Source of the DNA: Rhizophagus irregularis
Taxonomy: Eukaryota > Glomeromycota > Glomeromycetes > Glomerales > Glomeraceae
Direction: 5' to 3'
Assembly (NCBI RefSeq): GCF_026210795.1
Contig: NC_089432.1
Span: forward strand, 930,001 to 994,000
DNA length: 64,000 bases
Shown here: positions 34,304 to 45,810 of the stretch, piece by piece
Numbering within the stretch: the first letter of the stretch is position 1
Layout of the letters: each line of letters opens with the position of its first letter
Translations under genes and position numbers: made by a program
The notes under the pieces: generated by a model
Databases searched by the model: none
What the model was told of the DNA's origin: nothing
The model's input: only the letters and a program-made list of their open reading frames with translations

Positions 34304-36518
34304 TTAATTACCATCAGGAAGTTCAAATTCATTTTGTTCTTCCGAATGAAAATTTGGATTATTATATATTTCATCCTCATCTATAAAAACAAAAGAAAAA
34401 AACAATATAAAATTAATTATTGAAATTATATAGTTTAGATAATCTTACATACTGTACCATCAACGTTAATATTATTTTTCTTCACTTTTTGTTGCATTGT
34501 TTCTCCTTTATAATCATTTTGAATGTCTTAAAAAATTTAAATATAAATTATGTTTTTAATATTAAATTAATTTTAGATCAATATATTAATTATTATTTTA
34601 CTTACCATTCTTTGAATTTCTTTTAAATATTTTAGATAATTTCTTACTACCAACTATATAATTTAGTATAAAATTAATCTTTGTATATTTTGATTATCGT
34701 AAAACAAATATATTATTAATTAAGTTACCTTTAAATATACTACTTAATTTTGATGTACTATTCTTCTGACTACCCGATTTATCAAATTCATCAACTAAAA
34801 AAGTTAAAATAGATAAATATAATGTTTATTTTACAGAAATCCAATAATACTTACTATTATCAGGAATATAAAATTCATATGATTTACTATAAAATGCTAA
34901 AATGTCCACGAAACAAACACAATTATTAACTATTTTAAATAAATACTATAAATAAATTTAAATTTATACCTTCTAGTTCTTCTATTGTTTATATAATAAA
35001 GCATCATTGATTATATTTAGTATCTTAATACTTTTTCTAAATATTTAACAAAACAATTCATTATAATAAATATAATACCTTCTGTTGCATTTCTGGGTTC
35101 AGGAAGATTGTCAAATTGATGAAGTTTACTTGTAAATAAACTATTGTTGCTACTTGTATAATTTTCTATACTTTTCCATTCTAAATTATTATTTACTTCT
35201 GGTTGAGTTAATGATTCATTTGATTTACTTTGATAAAATAAATTAATTTCTCCTATTTTATTCAAAAGTGTATCAATATCGGGTCTTTTAAATGGATCAG
35301 CATCCCAGCATTGTTTCATTAAATTTTTATATTCTAAAGGAGTTCCTGATACAATTTTTGGTCTTATACCATTAACAATATTCATTGCAAGATCATAATT
35401 ATGTTCATAATTAATAAATGGTGGTTGTCCAGATGAAATTTCCCACATAAGCATTGCAACACTATAAATATCAGATTTATAAGTCTGTACTTTTCCAATA
35501 ATAACCTCAGGTGCCATATAAGGAAGATTTCCATATATACTTTTTAATGGTTTATCCGCAGGTCCACAAAACCCAAGATCACTAATATTAAATCTAGAAT
35601 CTCTAAGCAATAAATTTCCAGAATGCAAATCTCTATGAATTGCATTCTCTTCATGAATTCTTCCAAGTGCCTTAATTATATTATCAGCAATTTGAATTCT
35701 TTCTTTCCATGTAAGTTGATTATGATTTTGTTGTAAATATTTTTTTAAATCTACATCCATTTTATTCATTACAAGCATATAATTTCCATTTGATGGATCT
35801 TGTGTTAAACCAACACATTGGACGATTTCATTCCATTTATTGCTTATATTTAAATGTGATTTTGCCTATAAAAATAAAAATATTAACATAACTTATAATA
35901 TTAATAACTTTTTAAATACTTTAAATTACAAACCTCATCAAACCAATTTTGATTTGCATTTTCAACATTTTCTAATCTTTTAAGCACTACACCATGTTCT
36001 CCAAGTCTTTTTAATTGTTGTTTTTTAGAATCCCATTCTTCATATCTTCCATTAATCCAATTTGCTGTATATATTTCAGAGCATCCACCCTTTGTTAGAT
36101 ATTTGATATTTTGTAAATTATCATATGGAATCCATTCTGGTATCTTACTTGGTACCTGTGTTTTCACTTGACACTCTTGTAATAAATTATCAATATCAAC
36201 ATTTCTAGATGTCCAATTTGAGAAATTTGCTTTTAAATAATTTCGAACACAAAGTTCACAAAATAATGTAGCTAAACATTCTTGGTTACAATTTTCACAA
36301 ATTCTTTTTGTTCCTGAATTAAACGTAATTTTTTCATCATCATAAGTTTTAGTTAATATTGTTATTGCTTCAGATTTTTCATTTTCTGTAAGTGATTCAT
36401 CTGCAAGAACTGTTTGTTTTTTAAATTCAAATTGTTTATGTATATCATTGTAAATATTATAATCTATTAATGCAAATGCTCTCTCAATTGCAATATTAAT
36501 TTTATCATTATAGGACAT
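34304..36518 (-). CDS. TKL-like protein kinase with one zinc knuckle and micro-exon tail
   Basis: Model: exon 1 36518-35934 (195 codons), exon 2 35865-35079, then about six small 3' exons to TAA 34304, including one of only 12 bases near 34990. Most small-exon junctions are phase 1. Residues 1-125 are helical with one Cys group (CENCNQECLATLFCELC). The kinase domain follows: LTKGGCSEIYTANW, lysine in VVLKRL, IHRDLHSGNLLL, ISDLGFCGPA (DLG for DFG), YMAPEVIIG, DIYSVAMLMWEISSG and CWDADPFKRPD. All catalytic residues are present. The tail is Ser/Lys/Asn-rich, then acidic (DDEDEIYNNP), and probably disordered. It resembles the kinase at 24386-26733 but lacks its long Cys-rich region. Substrate unknown. 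The tail exons rest on splice-site reading only. Confidence 0.85.
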
Positions 36519-37434
36519 AATGAACTGTATTATAGAAGCTTCAAACTTTTAAAAATTAATTTAGAAAAGTTACTCAGAACGGAGTCAAAAATAAATTTAT
36601 CAAAGTTAGTTGTGCAACCCCAATGATTGTTACAAAAAAAAAAATCGTACTACACGAGTCTGTGGTACGTTTGCACATTGTAAAAGGCGTAAAATTTTAT
36701 TTTTAGAAAAATGAAAATCATTAAACATTGTAATATGGAATGGTTATTTCTGGTGTAAGAAGTAATGATTTTCATAAGGAAAAAATCATCTCACGAAATT
36801 TTTATTGAAGTTTGTAATTTTGAGATTTTATATGAATACTAATTATACTTCGTTATTGGATTAATTTTATCTTATTTATTGTAATTTACAGTAGTTATTA
36901 TAATATTAACTTTATAAATAATTCGATCAAAGTTTATTTATACAAGCAATATATAAAATATTGGTTGAAACCAAAGACATGTGTCTTGGCTTTTGTAGTT
37001 TAATTATTATTTTTTTTTACAAGACAAATTTCTTGCATGTAATCACGTATACGACCGTTTAGGTAAAACACTGTAGTATTATGGCAATAAATAATCATAA
37101 ACTTTTTTATTTGTGTATGTACGAAACATTTTTATCGTTCATTTCATTTTTAAACTATACCACAAAGTACAATTATATGTGCGGTTAATAGCAAATAACT
37201 GTATTATAGAATCAGAACTAAAAGGGATAAATCGATTAAATTGTGTAATGTTGTGTAATGGTCCACTTGAATTTTTTTTTATGCTGATCTTATCATCAGA
37301 CAGTAAAACTTGTAAAACCGAAAATTACAAGAAAAAACTAAAGGAAACTTTAAAAATGAAATAGAATAAATAATAATATTTTTAGGAAAATTGATTAATA
37401 ATATTTCATTAAATGTATTCTTTTATGGAAATTT
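36519..37434. other. Kinase upstream region / spacer
   Basis: Putative promoter side of the second kinase. An inverted pair AATGAAAATCATTA / TAATGATTTTCAT near 36710-36780 could be a short MITE-like hairpin. No gene supported. Confidence 0.35.
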
Positions 37435-37790
37435 TATAAATAATAATTTGACGCGATACTCATCATCTTGTTCATTATTAAATTTTTTCATCACATTATT
37501 ATATGTCGCTTGCCAATGTATCTTAAAAACCTAGAGGTAAGAATTCTGCTTCGTGTCTTAATTTATTTATCTCTTTCATAAAATTTCTTGAACTTTCAAC
37601 TATCAGTCAATTTTCACATATCTTCGTATTGAGTGCAATTTTATTTTGACATCCTAGTATCATTAAACTATCTGCTACTATTTCGTTACCTCTGATACCA
37701 TCATGAGCTTTAACTTTATTAAAATTAATCTCAACCTTATTTTTTATAATAAACTTAGGTATCCACATATGTATATATTAAATCTGGTAA
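37435..37790 (-). pseudogene. Non-LTR RNase H fragment
   Basis: The minus-strand frame near 37770-37620 reads VEINFNKVKAHDGIRGNEIV followed by ADSLMILG, the C-terminal motif of an RNase H domain as found in fungal non-LTR polyproteins. Stops follow shortly. No intact ORF, so this is a decayed fragment. Confidence 0.55.
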
Positions 37791-38561
37791 GATAATATTT
37801 TGTTTGTTAATAACTTAACCTTAATCAAAAAAACATATTATTTCAGTATAAATTTGTAACCAAATTGTTTTTGCAAATTTCAATTGTACTATTATAACGT
37901 ATTTAAACTTAATACCGGCGGCATAATAAAAAAAAATTTATCGTTTGTAAAAAATTCTTTAGTAGACTTTTGAGAAATTAGTTCATATCTTGTTATTCTT
38001 TCATACATTGAATTAGAAAGGGAATGGAAAGATACATGTTGCTGATAAATCGATTTTATACTCAATTTAAACTTGATGATGTAAAATTTAAACTATTAAA
38101 GTTTAGCTGATTGCAAACTTTTAGTTTTGTCAAATACTTTATGGTTCGGAGTAACTTAATAAGGCCCATATTACTTTATTTAATTTAAAGCAATCTAAAT
38201 ATTGTCACATTTACGTAATATTAATAATGTATTAAAGTTGACTTTGACCAATATGTTCAAAATTTCAAAATTTATTAACATTTATCATAAACAGTACTTC
38301 GATGATTTTAGACTAATAAATAATAACGCTAAAAAAGGAAATAAAGGAAAAAGGAATGAAAAAAAGTTCACGATATTAAATATTACATATTTGACAAAAA
38401 ATAAAGATCAAAAATCTAAAATGAAATGAACTTAATCCATCGTTCATGAATCAAACGGATCAATTTTGTATAATTCAAAATGCCAGCTCAATAAAAAAAA
38501 AAATTGTATTAAATCTAGGATACCACAAAAAGATATTTATAAATTATTTATTAATGTTAAC
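37791..38561. other. AT-rich spacer
   Basis: 3' side of the Sel1 cluster. No gene supported; the short ORF at 38202-38429 has no recognisable features. Confidence 0.4.
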
Positions 38562-39563
38562 TCAAAAATCTTTTAAAAGCTCTTCTAATCTAAGTTGAGC
38601 ATCCTCATTCCCTTTATTAGCAGATTTTTTATACCAATAAATTGCTTGTTTCATATTTTTTTCAATCCCTTCACCAATTTCATACATTAAAGCAAGATTA
38701 AATTGAGCGCAATTGTTATCTAAAATTGCTGCCTCTTGATATAATTCAAATGCTTTTTGCGTATCAGCAATAGTTCCAATTCCATTATTATAACAATATC
38801 CTAACATAGAAATTGCGTCCGAATAACCTTTTTCAGCAGATTTTTTAAAAAGCTCAAAAGTTTTATCAAAATCTATTTCAACACCTTCTCCATCTTTATA
38901 CATATGAGCAAGATTATATTGTGCTAAACAGTTGCCTAAATTTGCTGTCTTATGATATAATTCAAGTGCTTTTTCCTTATCAATATCAGTTCCAATTCCA
39001 ATATCATAACAATATCCTAACAAATTTATTCCACTAGTACATCCCTTTCCCGCTAATTTTTTACATAACTTAAAAGCTTTATCATAATTTTTATCAACAC
39101 CATCACCATCGATATACATATTAGCAAGGTTATATTGAGCTGCATCATGTTTTAATTCTGCAGCTTTTTTAAAATATTCGTATGCATTCTGTTTATCACT
39201 ATTAACTCCAATCCCATAATAATAAAAATATCCGAGCAAATGGATAGAATTTGAATTATGTTGATTATTTGAAAGCCAATAAATAATTTCTTGTAAATTT
39301 ATTTTGTAATTTTTAATAAAATCAATAATATGTCGCTTTCTTATATCAGATTCTTTTCCTTCATTTAATTCCTTAAAATAAAGATTACTCAATTCATTAA
39401 TTATAATACTTAAATCTTCTTCAAAAATATTTTCATGAATATAATTAGTTGTAGGTCCAGTTTCAATTATGTTCATTTCATTAAAATTTTGGTTAATATG
39501 AAAAAACTCACATGATGAATTATTTATATTTAATAAATCAGAATAAAATTTGTTATTGGGCAT
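38562..39563 (-). CDS. Sel1-repeat protein 1 (333 aa)
   Basis: Single-exon gene. Residues 1-105 are a conserved, non-repeat N-terminus (NIIETGPTTNYIHENIFEED, LQEIIYWLSNNQHN). Six Sel1-like repeats of 36 residues follow, from about residue 106 to 321, each of the form AQYNLAxMYxxGxGVxKxxxKAFxLxKKxAxKG. A short tail LRLEELLKDF ends it. Sel1 repeats form alpha-solenoid scaffolds for protein-protein contacts; no catalytic domain, signal peptide or membrane segment is present. It is the distal member of three tandem copies in the same orientation, nearly identical to the 40295-41293 copy in its first ~190 residues but different in repeats 4-6. Rhizophagus genomes carry very many such genes, often considered signalling adaptors; the partner is unknown. 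Confidence 0.93.
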   Translation of the reverse strand: MPNNKFYSDLLNINNSSCEFFHINQNFNEMNIIETGPTTNYIHENIFEEDLSIIINELSNLYFKELNEGKESDIRKRHIIDFIKNYKINLQEIIYWLSNNQHNSNSIHLLGYFYYYGIGVNSDKQNAYEYFKKAAELKHDAAQYNLANMYIDGDGVDKNYDKAFKLCKKLAGKGCTSGINLLGYCYDIGIGTDIDKEKALELYHKTANLGNCLAQYNLAHMYKDGEGVEIDFDKTFELFKKSAEKGYSDAISMLGYCYNNGIGTIADTQKAFELYQEAAILDNNCAQFNLALMYEIGEGIEKNMKQAIYWYKKSANKGNEDAQLRLEELLKDF

Positions 39564-39713
39564 TATAAAATAATTATTTAAAAAATAAAGAGAAAAATGT
39601 AAAATTTATATAATGGTATGTTTTTTTTTCTTTGTTTCAATGTTTCACGACATTATGATGATATTATTACCCGTTACTGCAGATCATTTGTGTTTCCGCA
39701 GTAAGTTTTTGAG

Positions 39714-39957
39714 GATTACCCCAGCGTACCCTACAAAAATGTCACGAAACGGCCAGCATTACGGCGTTATGCACTAACACGTGAAAATAAACAGTGACAA
39801 ATAAGGGAGTGACGAATACGTTTTTACTTACTCGAAAAAAACTAAATCCCTCAGATACTTATGAAAAATGGAAACAAGGAAGGGTGTGACGGATGTGACA
39901 AAAAACAGTCACGTGTTTTTATATTGTGACATTTTTGTAGGGTACGCTGTGGAAATC
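39714..39957. mobile_element. 244-base Mutator-type MITE with 9-base TSD
   Basis: Terminal inverted repeats of 32 bases (39714-39745 and 39926-39957) start GATTWCCMCAGCGTACCC and end AAAAATGTCAC, with two mismatches. The direct repeats GTTTTTGAG at 39705-39713 and 39958-39966 are a 9-base target duplication, the size made by Mutator-like transposases. The duplicated segments near 41425-41445 and 42760-42785 keep the uninterrupted site (GCAGTAAGTTTTTGAGTTAC), which proves the insertion and fixes its ends. Confidence 0.9.
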
Positions 39958-39984
39958 GTTTTTGAGTTACCGAGCTAATAAAAA

Positions 39985-40294
39985 ATAAATAATGATCATG
40001 TGTTCATAATAGAATAGTAAATGTTTGATAGTTGAACATTTAATTTTTTGCAAAATTATTATTTCACTAAAATCAACAAAGTTATAGTAGTTCAGTAACA
40101 TATGGCTTATCTTAAAATTTTTATTTATATAAAACTATTTAGAAAACCCCATTTTATCTGACTAATAAATCTAAAAAGTTGCAACCCCTAATAATTTTTA
40201 AACAAACAATTAATTTATATTATAATTCAATATTCAATATTAATATAATATTTATGTAATATAAACCTAAAAAACTGTAAACTAAAACCTACTA
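39985..40294. repeat. Duplicated intergenic segment, copy 1
   Basis: Nearly identical to 41465-41751 (for example GTTATAGTAGTTCAGTAACA and CTGTAAACTAAAACCTACTA). It is part of the segmental duplication that made the Sel1 cluster. Confidence 0.9.
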
Positions 40295-41293
40295 TTACTT
40301 TTTTATAAGTTTTTGTAATTTTTTTTTAGCATTATAATATTCTTGTTCGGCCGACTTTTTATACCAGTAAATTGCCTGTTCCATATTTTTTTCAATTCCC
40401 TTTCCTTTTTCATACATCAAAGCAAGATTATATTGAGCATATTTATTTTTCAAATTTGCTGCCTTCGAATATAATTCAAATGCCTTTTTCACATTAACAT
40501 CAGTTCCAAATCCTTCTTCATAACACCATCCTAAATGAGTCATTCCATTCGTACTTCCTAATTCTGTTGCTTTTTGGTATGATTCAAATGCTTTTTGTTT
40601 ATTAACATTAGTTCCAACTCCACCCTCATAACAAATTCCTAAATTATTTAATCCATTCAAATTTCCTAAATCTGCAGCATTTCGATATAATTCAAATGAC
40701 TTTTCCTTATCAATATCAGTTCCAATTCCAATATCATAACAATATCCTAACAAATTTATTCCACTAGGACATCCCTTTCCCGCTAATTTTTTACATAACT
40801 TAAAAGCTTTATCATAATTTTTATCAACACCATCACCATCGATATACATATTAACAAGGTTATATTGAGCTGTATCATGTTCTAATTCTGCAGCTTTTTT
40901 AAAATATTCATATGCATTCTGTTTATCACTATTGACTTCAATCCCATAATAATAAAAATAACCGAGCAAATGGATAGAATTTGAATTATGTTGATTATTT
41001 GAAAGCCAATAAATAATTTCTTGTAAATTTATTTTGTAATTTTTAATAAAATCAAGAATATGTTGCTTTCTTATATCAGATTCTTTTCCTTCATTTAATT
41101 CCTTAAAATAAAGATTACTCAATTCATTAATTATAATACTTAAATCTTCTTCAAAAATATTTTCATGAATATAATTAGTTGTAGGTCCAGTTTCAATTAT
41201 GTTCATTTCATTAAAATTTTGGTTAATATGAAAAAACTCACATGATGAATTATTTATATTTAATAAATCAGAATTAAATTTGTTAATGGACAT
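40295..41293 (-). CDS. Sel1-repeat protein 2 (332 aa)
   Basis: Single-exon middle copy of the tandem cluster. Its N-terminus (~105 residues) and repeats 1-3 almost match the 38562-39563 gene, including DIGIGTDIDKEK. Its last repeat and tail (GKGIEKNMEQAIYWYKKSAE, KKKLQKLIKK) almost match the 41752-42531 gene. Repeats 4 and 5 (LGICYEGGVGTN, LGWCYEEGFGTD) are its own. Six Sel1-like repeats in all. No catalytic domain, signal or membrane segment; predicted cytosolic scaffold. The mosaic pattern suggests unequal crossing-over or gene conversion inside the cluster. Confidence 0.93.
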   Translation of the reverse strand: MSINKFNSDLLNINNSSCEFFHINQNFNEMNIIETGPTTNYIHENIFEEDLSIIINELSNLYFKELNEGKESDIRKQHILDFIKNYKINLQEIIYWLSNNQHNSNSIHLLGYFYYYGIEVNSDKQNAYEYFKKAAELEHDTAQYNLVNMYIDGDGVDKNYDKAFKLCKKLAGKGCPSGINLLGYCYDIGIGTDIDKEKSFELYRNAADLGNLNGLNNLGICYEGGVGTNVNKQKAFESYQKATELGSTNGMTHLGWCYEEGFGTDVNVKKAFELYSKAANLKNKYAQYNLALMYEKGKGIEKNMEQAIYWYKKSAEQEYYNAKKKLQKLIKK

Positions 41294-41464
41294 TATGAAA
41301 CAATTATTTAAAAAATAAAGAGAAAAATGTAAAATTTATATAATGGTATATTTTTTTTTCAATGTTTCACGACATTTATGATGATATTATTACCGGTCAC
41401 CGCAGATCATTTGTGTTTCCGCAGTAAGTTTTTGAGTTACCGAGCTGCAGTTTTTTTTTTGTAA

Positions 41465-41751
41465 AATATTGATCATGTGTTCATAATAGAAGACATTTAA
41501 TTTTTTGTAAAATTATTATTTCATTAAATCAACAAAGTTATAGTAGTTCAGTAACATATGGCTTATCTTAAAATTTTTATTTATATAAAACTATTTAGAA
41601 AACCCCATTTTGTCTGACTAAATAAATCTAAAAAGTTGCAACCCCTAATAATTTTTACCCAAACAATTAATTTGTATTATAATTCAATATTCAATATTAA
41701 TATAATGCTTATGTAATATAAACCTAAAAAACTGTAAACTAAAACCTACTA
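41465..41751. repeat. Duplicated intergenic segment, copy 2
   Basis: Sister of 39985-40294; differs by a few substitutions and small deletions. Confidence 0.9.
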
Positions 41752-42531
41752 TTACTTTTTTAAAAGTTTTTGTAATTTTTTTTTAGCATTATGATATTCT
41801 TGTTCGGCCGACTTTTTATACCAGTAAATTGCCTGTTCCATATTTTTTTCAATTCCCTTTCCTTTTTCGTACATCAAAGCAAGATTATATTGAGCATATT
41901 TATATTCCAAATTTGCCGCCATTAAATAAAAATCAAATGCTACTTTCGCATTAACATCGGTTCCAATTCCAATATCATAACAATATCCTAACAAATTTAT
42001 TCCACTTGAATAACCTTTTCCTGCTAATTTTTCACATAATTCAAAAGCTTTATCATAATTTTTATCAACACCAACACCATCAATATACATATTAGCAAGA
42101 TTATATTGAGCTGCATCATGTCCTAATTCTGCAGCTTTTTTAAAAAATTTAATTGCTTTTTGCACATCTAAATTAATTCCAATTCCATAATAATAAAAAT
42201 AACCAAGTAAATGAATAGAATTTGAATCATGTTGATTATTTGAAAGCCAATAAATAATTTCTTGTAAATTTATTTTGTAATTTTTAATAAAATCAAGAAT
42301 ATGTTGCTTTCTTACACTAGATTCTTTTCCTTCATTTAATTCCTTAAAATAAAGTTTACTCAATTCATTAATTACTATACTTAAATCTTCTTCAAAAATA
42401 TTTTCATGAATATTATTAGTTGTAGGTTCAGTTTCAATTATGTTCATTTCATTAAAATTTTGATTAATTTGAAAAAATTCATATGAATTGTTTGTATTTG
42501 AAAAATCAGAATTAATTTTGTTATTGGACAT
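41752..42531 (-). CDS. Sel1-repeat protein 3 (259 aa)
   Basis: Single-exon copy nearest to 42.5 kb. It has the same N-terminal ~105 residues with scattered changes (for example GKESSVRKQHILDF), then only four 36-residue Sel1-like repeats and the tail KKKLQKLLKK. It is 73 residues shorter than its neighbour, about two whole repeats, consistent with gain or loss of repeat pairs by recombination. No enzyme domain; likely a soluble adaptor. The 3' flank is nearly identical to that of gene 2, while the 5' flank (42532-42790) shares only short blocks with the other copies. Confidence 0.93.
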   Translation of the reverse strand: MSNNKINSDFSNTNNSYEFFQINQNFNEMNIIETEPTTNNIHENIFEEDLSIVINELSKLYFKELNEGKESSVRKQHILDFIKNYKINLQEIIYWLSNNQHDSNSIHLLGYFYYYGIGINLDVQKAIKFFKKAAELGHDAAQYNLANMYIDGVGVDKNYDKAFELCEKLAGKGYSSGINLLGYCYDIGIGTDVNAKVAFDFYLMAANLEYKYAQYNLALMYEKGKGIEKNMEQAIYWYKKSAEQEYHNAKKKLQKLLKK

Positions 42532-44433
42532 TATAAAATAATAATTATTTTAAAAGTAAGGAGAAAGAAATCGTGGTATTTTTTTTTTCTTTATTTATTA
42601 ACTTTATGGTGACACAGTTGCCGCAGGACCCAAGCGATATAATATAGAGATCGGCACGTAATGACTCCTGCATTAACCAAAAAAGTGAGAATCTACACTT
42701 ATTTTGCCTTTTATGTGCTTTATGTGCTCAGGGTCCTGTTACCACAGAATTTGTGTTTCCCGCAGTAAGTTTTTGAGTTACCGAGTTATATTCTTTTTTT
42801 TTTTTAAAACACTAAAAGATTACTTGACCGTTAGAGGGGTGCAATGAAGTCAATTTTGTGGCAATGGAAAATGTATTATGTAAGCATGAATAAATGATGA
42901 ACAAATTTTATTCTTAACTTGTTAACGTTATGTTAACGTTAACGTTAACATTTCGTTCGGTCTGTTCGTTTCTTAACGCTGAATTTAACGCCAAAGTCCA
43001 CTTACCACACATCATATCAAAGGTCTTTTTATACTTTTTTTTGTTTTTTTTTAATAAAATAAAAAAAGATCGTCTGTGAATTACCATAGGATTATATCAT
43101 AAAACTGCAGTTTGATCGGTAAATTTATATACTGTAAAATTCTAATCATTACTCCGATATAACGAAATTAATAGTCATTCTCTCGTATTAAATTGTAATA
43201 TTTTTTAAAATATGTAAAGTATAATTTTGGCTAATTGTTACATAAGAAAATTATATAAAGATAAACAAAATTTGATCATTTTATCAATATTTTTTAAAAA
43301 ATTGATCTATTTAAAAAGACATTAAAAAATTTAATAACAATGACCAAAAATTAGATTACATAATCGTAAACACCACCACAAGACCAGTTGTCGTTGCTCC
43401 ATAATGTAACATTTTTTGGAAATTTGATAATCCAAAATTCATGATGAATCTGAATCAACCGACCATCTCCTTAATTTTTCTGGAGGGACAATTAATTTAT
43501 TACATTTTTTTAATTTTTTTAGTAATTTAAAGTTTTAGATGTATAAATACTAGGAAAGTATTTTAGCTTTTTTTTTTTAATTTTAATTTTTAAATTTTAT
43601 TTCACTTTCAATTATTTATATAATAATTGTGATTTATTTTAAAATACATGCGATATTGCGATATGGCATATTAAAATAAAATGGTCGATATATTTTTTTT
43701 TTTTGGTTTAATTGAATAAAAAACTTGATTTCTTCTACCAGTTCCTATTTGTTATACGTTAATTAAAAATAAATTATTACCGATCATTATTTCAAAAATT
43801 TATGAAATCTGCCAAACATGAATACTATGATGTTTAAAATGTCTTTATTCTTTAATAGAGTGAATATATATAAATAACTCGTCATTTAATAATCATGACA
43901 AATTGTCTAATATTAAATAGATTTAGATAATAAAGGCTAATAAATCTGATCACTGTAAATAGTGAGTATCGAATTTGTTCAGAATTATGAGATCTCTGGC
44001 CGGAATTAAGTTTAAAAATGGTTGCTTAATTTCGGTATTATTCGATTCTGCTCGCGCTATTATTAGTTGTTCACAAATAATTTCTATATGACTAATCCTT
44101 AATAATGCTACTATTAAAATACTATTAAAAAATTTTTTTTTTTTTGAAATTGACGTGTTTATAATACATCTTTATATTTTGTATTATTTCTTTTATCTCG
44201 ATACTCAACGATGGTTTAATTGTAAGCTTTCTTCATTATAGATGATCATTGGCTTAATGACTTCCTGCTAATTTCGAGTCACTATCCATACGACCTTCAA
44301 AATTATTAATATCCGTTCAAACAACGGATCCAACCTCTAGAAAAATGTTATAACGTGAGTATATTCGGTCTTGTACTATATAGAGGAATAATATTGTACT
44401 GTATAATCTTATATATTCCAAGATAAAGTAAAT
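42532..44433. other. Gene-poor AT-rich region
   Basis: The first 250 bases are the 5' flank of Sel1 gene 3, with blocks shared with the other units (TTTGTGTTTCCCGCAGTAAG near 42745). Beyond that I see no supportable gene. Confidence 0.4.
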
Positions 44434-44591
44434 TACACAATCAATTTTGATAAACCGGATCTTCGATAAACAGGATCCTGGAACGGATTATTATAATACA
44501 ATAATAAATTTATTTTCGATATATCGAATTTCTTAATATATCAGATTTTCTAATGGAAGGACGAGTCCGGTTTATCGAGGCTGCCAGTGTA
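44434..44591. mobile_element. Degraded pogo/Tigger-like MITE
   Basis: A 158-base segment whose ends share TACAC and GATAAACCGGA in inverted orientation (left ATTTTGATAAACCGGATCTT; right TCCGGTTTATCGAGGCTGCC followed by AGTGTA). TA borders both sides. It is related to 18786-19306 but shorter and more diverged. Confidence 0.6.
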
Positions 44592-45500
44592 TATCACACT
44601 AACAAAAAGCTACATATATTTTAGGTTTTCTTAAGTATAGAATCAAGAAATTAATGATACTAAAGCTGATGATAAAATTAAAATAGTATGTTGCTAATAT
44701 AGATCAAAAAGATAAAAAATTAAAACCATATACTAAGAATACAAATTTTTTAAATTTTTATGAAAAAAAAAAAGATCTTTAACGAAATTCTTTATTAAAA
44801 AAAAAAAATTCAAGCAAAAATTCTCAATACCCTCATTAAAAAATTGTTTTCAATAAAAATTTTCTATTAAGACTTCTAAACGAAATTCACCATCTCACCT
44901 ATAAAAACTTTTCAACCAACAGAATTATCAAAAAAATATCTCCTATTAAAGAAACAATTTCTAACGAAAATCTTTCATCAAAAAACACGTTTTCCCTATA
45001 TAAAAAAAAAAATTCAAAAAAGATTCTTACCCATTAAATATCTCAAAAGAATTTCCATATCAAAAAAACTTCCCTTCTATTAAAAAAAAAAATTCTTTAC
45101 CGAAGTTTTCTATCAAAAAAAAAAATCTCCCGTTAAAAATTTACTAACGAAATGATTTTTGTTACTTCGGAACAATTGGTTTAGAGGTAATTTCATTTTT
45201 AATAAATTTACTTGAGAAAGAATTTTGAGATTAATTTGATTAGTGTTTTTTTTTGGAGATTTTACGAGGCGAATTCATAATAAATCGAACAAACAAGTTT
45301 TAGGCGTTTAAAATCTATTATCATCATAGAAAATTAAAATTTTACATTGTTTCCTTATTATGTAATTATTTTTCATTATTGTTTCCTTCCCTATGCATCA
45401 TAGTTCTTATGCGATTTAATTTATATTTAAAAAGTTGACTAATCGATTGCCCACTCCAATCTCGCGTACCAATCACGTGTATTACGCGATATTCATGATA
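44592..45500. other. Low-complexity A-rich region
   Basis: Contains irregular repeats of 40-60 bases alternating A-runs with TTCTTATTAAA / CATCTC-type words at 44760-45150. No gene supported. Confidence 0.4.
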
Positions 45501-45519
45501 TACTAATTTTTTTTTGATA

Positions 45520-45810
45520 AACAAACTTTTTTATACATAAAGTTTCGAGAAACTTTTTGTAATTTTTTTAAGAGTTTTGAACCTTCGAAACTTATTTATT
45601 TAAATTTTTTTTATACATAAAGTTTCGATTTTTAAAATTTCAGTAGTATGGTAAAGTTTCAACTTTTGAAACTTATTTTTTTAAAATTTTTTTTTATATA
45701 ATATAAAGTTTCAATTTTTTGAAACTTTTATAATTTTTTTTAGTACTATAGTAGTAAAGTTTTGAAACTTTCGAAACTTATTTTTTAAAAACTTTTTTAT
45801 ACATGAAGTT
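45520..45810. repeat. Degenerate ~90-base tandem repeat (CATAAAGTTTCGA)
   Basis: About three to four imperfect units, each with TTTTTTATACATAAAGTTTC, a TTTGTAATTTTTTTAAG-like middle and TTCGAAACTTATTTTTT. It leads directly into the microexon-like block at 45990-46200. Confidence 0.7.

Noticed and set aside
36710-36780. Possible small hairpin MITE (AATGAAAATCATTA / TAATGATTTTCAT)
   Set aside because: Too short and AT-rich, without a second copy or target duplication in the window.
37113-37364. 83-residue plus-strand ORF
   Set aside because: No motif and no splice signals or neighbours that would support a gene; composition equals the surrounding spacer.
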